Source: Neisseria zoodegmatis
Lineage (GTDB): Bacteria > Pseudomonadota > Gammaproteobacteria > Burkholderiales > Neisseriaceae
Direction: 5' to 3'
Assembly: GCF_900187305.1 (NCBI RefSeq)
Contig: NZ_LT906434.1
Location: forward strand, 1,922,001-1,986,000
DNA: 64,000 nucleotides
Shown here: positions 62,015 through 64,000 of the stretch, piece by piece
How positions within the stretch are numbered: position 1 is the first letter of the stretch
Layout of the letters: each line of letters starts with the position of its first letter
Made by a program: the position numbers and the translations under genes
The notes under the pieces: model-generated
The model's database searches: none
What the model saw: only the letters and a program-made list of their open reading frames with translations
Told to the model about the DNA's origin: nothing

Positions 62015-63238
62015 TTATGGTTTCTCAACCGGCTCGGGAATTTGAAACACCTGCCGCAAATAGGCGAGGAAGGTATTGTTGTCGGTCATGGTTTTGCCCG
62101 GGCTGTCGGAAAGTTTGGCAACCGATTGGCCGTTGCACTCCACCAGTTTCAACACGATATTCAGCGTCGTGTGGCCTAAATCGTTGGTGAGATTGGTACC
62201 GATACCGAAGCTGGTTTTGAAGCGGTCTTTAAAATATTGATGCAATGCCCATGATTTTTCGATATTCAGGCCGTCTGAAAAAGTCAGCATTTTGGTGCGG
62301 CTGTCGATTTTGAGCTTTTTGTAGTGGGCATAGGCTTTGTCGCCCCAAACATAAGGATCGCCGCTGTCGTGGCGCAGACCGTCAAACAGTTTGGCGAAAT
62401 AAAGGTCGAAATCGCGCAGGAAAGCGTCCATGCCTACTACGTCGGTTAGGGCGATACCGAGGTCGCCGCGGTATTCTTTCACCCATGCTTCCAGCGCGGC
62501 TTTTTGGAAATCGCGCAGGCGCACATCCAGAGCTTGGAAAGCTTGCAGAAATTCGTGTGCCATCGTGCCGATGGGCGTGATGCCGAGTTTCTTAGCCAAA
62601 TAAACATTGCTGGTACCGCGGACAACATCAGGCGCGGCAGCCAGCAAAGTGCGGACAACGTGCTCTTGCCAAGCCAAGTTATAGCGGCGGCGCGTGCCGA
62701 AGTCGGAAATCAGGAACGGCGGATCGTAAGGCTTTTGAGCGGCGGCCAACTCTTTCAAACGCGCCGCTTTGGCTTGCAGACGGCGCTCGCCTTCGGCCAG
62801 CACTTCGGGCGTTTCGAGGCGGCGGAAATAAAGTTCGTTAACGATGGCAAGAATGTAAATCTCGAAGAACATCGCCTGTATCATCGGCCCTTCCACTTTA
62901 ATGTGCAGGCGGCCTTCGTCGTCGGTGCTCACTTTGACAAAACGGCGTTTGAGCTGGAAAAGCTCCATGTAATCCACAAAATCGCTCTTGATGAAACGCA
63001 GCCCGCGCAGATAATCCAGCTCGTCTTGAGTGAGCTGCAAGCGGCACAAGTCGTCCAACTCACGCTCCAAATCGGCTTGGATTTCGGCGAGCGGGTAAAC
63101 GGTTTGATCGTTGTTGCGGCAACGGAACTCATACACACCGTGCGCTTGGGGAAATTGATGGAGAATCACCTGCAACATGCTGAATTTGTATAAATCAGTG
63201 TCGAGCAGCGATTGGATAATTGGAGCGTTCGGTTTCAT
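62015..63238 (-). CDS. pncB: nicotinate phosphoribosyltransferase PncB
   Basis: 407 residues. [20 protein letters not shown] at the N-terminus, [34 protein letters not shown], and late [24 protein letters not shown] and [10 protein letters not shown] define PncB. It converts nicotinate and PRPP to nicotinate mononucleotide in NAD salvage, using ATP. The GTMAHE motif contains the His that is phosphorylated. Length is normal. It is monocistronic. Confidence 0.95.
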   Translation of the reverse strand: MKPNAPIIQSLLDTDLYKFSMLQVILHQFPQAHGVYEFRCRNNDQTVYPLAEIQADLERELDDLCRLQLTQDELDYLRGLRFIKSDFVDYMELFQLKRRFVKVSTDDEGRLHIKVEGPMIQAMFFEIYILAIVNELYFRRLETPEVLAEGERRLQAKAARLKELAAAQKPYDPPFLISDFGTRRRYNLAWQEHVVRTLLAAAPDVVRGTSNVYLAKKLGITPIGTMAHEFLQAFQALDVRLRDFQKAALEAWVKEYRGDLGIALTDVVGMDAFLRDFDLYFAKLFDGLRHDSGDPYVWGDKAYAHYKKLKIDSRTKMLTFSDGLNIEKSWALHQYFKDRFKTSFGIGTNLTNDLGHTTLNIVLKLVECNGQSVAKLSDSPGKTMTDNNTFLAYLRQVFQIPEPVEKP

Positions 63239-63552
63239 GGTAATCGTCTCATCCCTTATCTAATTGGGCCGGATTGTCATTAAACCATGTTTGACAGACT
63301 TTGTGGTTTTTTGTTTCAGACGGCCTCTTTACTATCCCGGCTTATTCATCTATCTATATTTCTAATTTACTAGAAATTAAACTATTTTTCTTTCATGTCG
63401 ATATGATTGCCGATTTTCTCATAAAAATTTTATTTCATTTAAAATCAAAACACTAAAAATTTTTCACAAATAAAAATCAAACATGGCACGGCGTTTGCAA
63501 TATACCCATCAAGCACCCGGCACAAATGCCGGAGGAATTACAGCCTAGTGAA
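63239..63552. other. AT-rich intergenic region upstream of pncB
   Basis: It contains a DUS (63315-63326), a long AT-rich stretch (63350-63480), and a small hairpin CCGGCA-N4-TGCCGG at 63517-63532 just before the tRNA-like 3' half. No gene is seen. Confidence 0.4.
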
Positions 63553-63590
63553 GCTCGAGGTCGCGGGTTCGAGTCCCGTCTCTGCCGCCA
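63553..63590 (+). pseudogene. 3' half of a tRNA-like gene
   Basis: GCTCG (anticodon-stem 3' side), AGGTC (variable loop), GCGGG-TTCGAGT-CCCGT (T arm), CTCTGCC (acceptor 3' side), G and encoded CCA. No matching 5' half lies upstream. Its acceptor strand is fully complementary to GGCAGAG at 63595-63601 downstream. The D-arm of that half suggests an Arg-type tRNA, but no anticodon can be read. Confidence 0.75.
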
Positions 63591-63594
63591 CGAT

Positions 63595-63623
63595 GGCAGA
63601 GTAGCTCAGATGGATAGAGCGCG
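63595..63623 (+). pseudogene. 5' half of the same tRNA-like gene, placed after the 3' half
   Basis: GGCAGAG (acceptor 5' side), TA, GCTC-AGATGGATA-GAGC (D arm), then GCG, where tRNA character stops. It begins 4 nt after the CCA of the 3' half. The anticodon loop is missing from both halves. Either two tandem tRNA genes were each broken, or this is a permuted tRNA. Confidence 0.75.
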
Positions 63624-63967
63624 TAACATTTCTCCACCTCTTGTTGTGAAAGGTGCCCTTTATTCCAAAGGCCGTCTGAAAATCAGTTATTGCTACAACC
63701 ACCATCTTTTCAGACGGCCTCAAGCCTTAAAAACCAAACTAAAGAAAACCGTTTGGCAAGCGTTTGGGCGCGGCAAGCGAATGCCGAAGCACTAATGTGA
63801 AAGTTATTTCTCATCGCCCAACCACCGCTTTTTTTCGGCGGATGCCGGCAGGATTACATTTTTCGGAGACTGCAAAAAGCAGATATCTTGCCACCACCTA
63901 GCCGCCACCTATTTAAGCCATACCTGCCGGTACACAGCGGCAGGCGCAATCAGAAAAGGATAATGAA
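63624..63967. other. leader region before the right-edge gene
   Basis: An inverted DUS pair (63669-63682 and 63707-63720) and a hairpin CCTGCCG-N8-CGGCAGG (63923-63944), about 24 bp before the next start, are visible. No riboswitch family is recognised. Confidence 0.4.
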
Positions 63968-64000
63968 ATGGCCAACATCAGCCTGTTCCAATCCATTAAA
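63968..64000 (+). CDS. start of an unidentified gene cut by the right edge
   Basis: ATG 63968 follows AAAAGGATAA, a good ribosome site, and encodes MANISLFQSIK before the window ends. An ATG at 63963 is in another frame. Eleven residues are too few to identify the product. Confidence 0.5.
   Translation, partial: MANISLFQSIK

Noticed and set aside
63541..63630. Permuted or two-piece tmRNA
   Set aside because: No tag-peptide reading frame, and the acceptor and T-arm sequences are those of an ordinary tRNA rather than tmRNA.
63526..63795. 89-codon frame across the tRNA-like halves
   Set aside because: Its peptides (RGRGFESR, VAQMDRA) are translations of tRNA T and D arms, a known annotation artefact.

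Overview
The window looks like a chromosomal segment of a Neisseria-type betaproteobacterium (Neisseriaceae). The DNA uptake sequence AGGCCGTCTGAA (the 'AG-DUS' dialect) occurs dozens of times, both as inverted pairs acting as terminators between genes and inside genes. The housekeeping genes lptD, surA, gap, serB, tcdA, scpA, fabG and pncB fit this assignment.

Left third (1-11356, minus strand): a polymorphic-toxin island. Two Rhs genes share about 3.68 kb that I read as identical, then end in different toxins: an AHH nuclease and a deaminase-like domain. Each is followed by a small AT-rich gene that is probably its immunity gene. A 5'-truncated Rhs fragment runs off the left edge.

Middle (11680-37973, plus strand): a complete type VI secretion system (T6SS) in the order tagF, tssA, tssB, tssC, hcp, tagJ, tssE, tssF, tssG, clpV (tssH), tssJ, tssK, tssL, tssM, vgrG. 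All 13 core components are present. No ppkA, pppA or fha gene is seen. After vgrG come a DUF2169 adaptor and an Rhs effector with a PAAR-like DUF4150 N-terminus and an HNH nuclease C-terminus.

37989-42918: a DUF4265-type immunity gene, then an N-terminally truncated Rhs module of about 1,200 codons with an unfamiliar Cys-rich C-terminus and its own putative immunity gene, then a palindrome and a broken copy of the DUF4150 start. Together these look like a store of exchangeable toxin/immunity cassettes fed by natural transformation.

Right third (42969-64000): an AbrB-type permease and a tripartite tricarboxylate transporter (tctCBA), a short-chain dehydrogenase, a phosphopantetheinyl transferase, dld, a small secreted protein, amgK divergent from lptD-surA, gap, serB, a universal stress protein, tcdA-scpA, fabG and pncB. 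The last kilobase carries two halves of one tRNA-like gene in reversed order (3' half, 4 nt, 5' half), followed by the start of an unidentified gene at the right edge.
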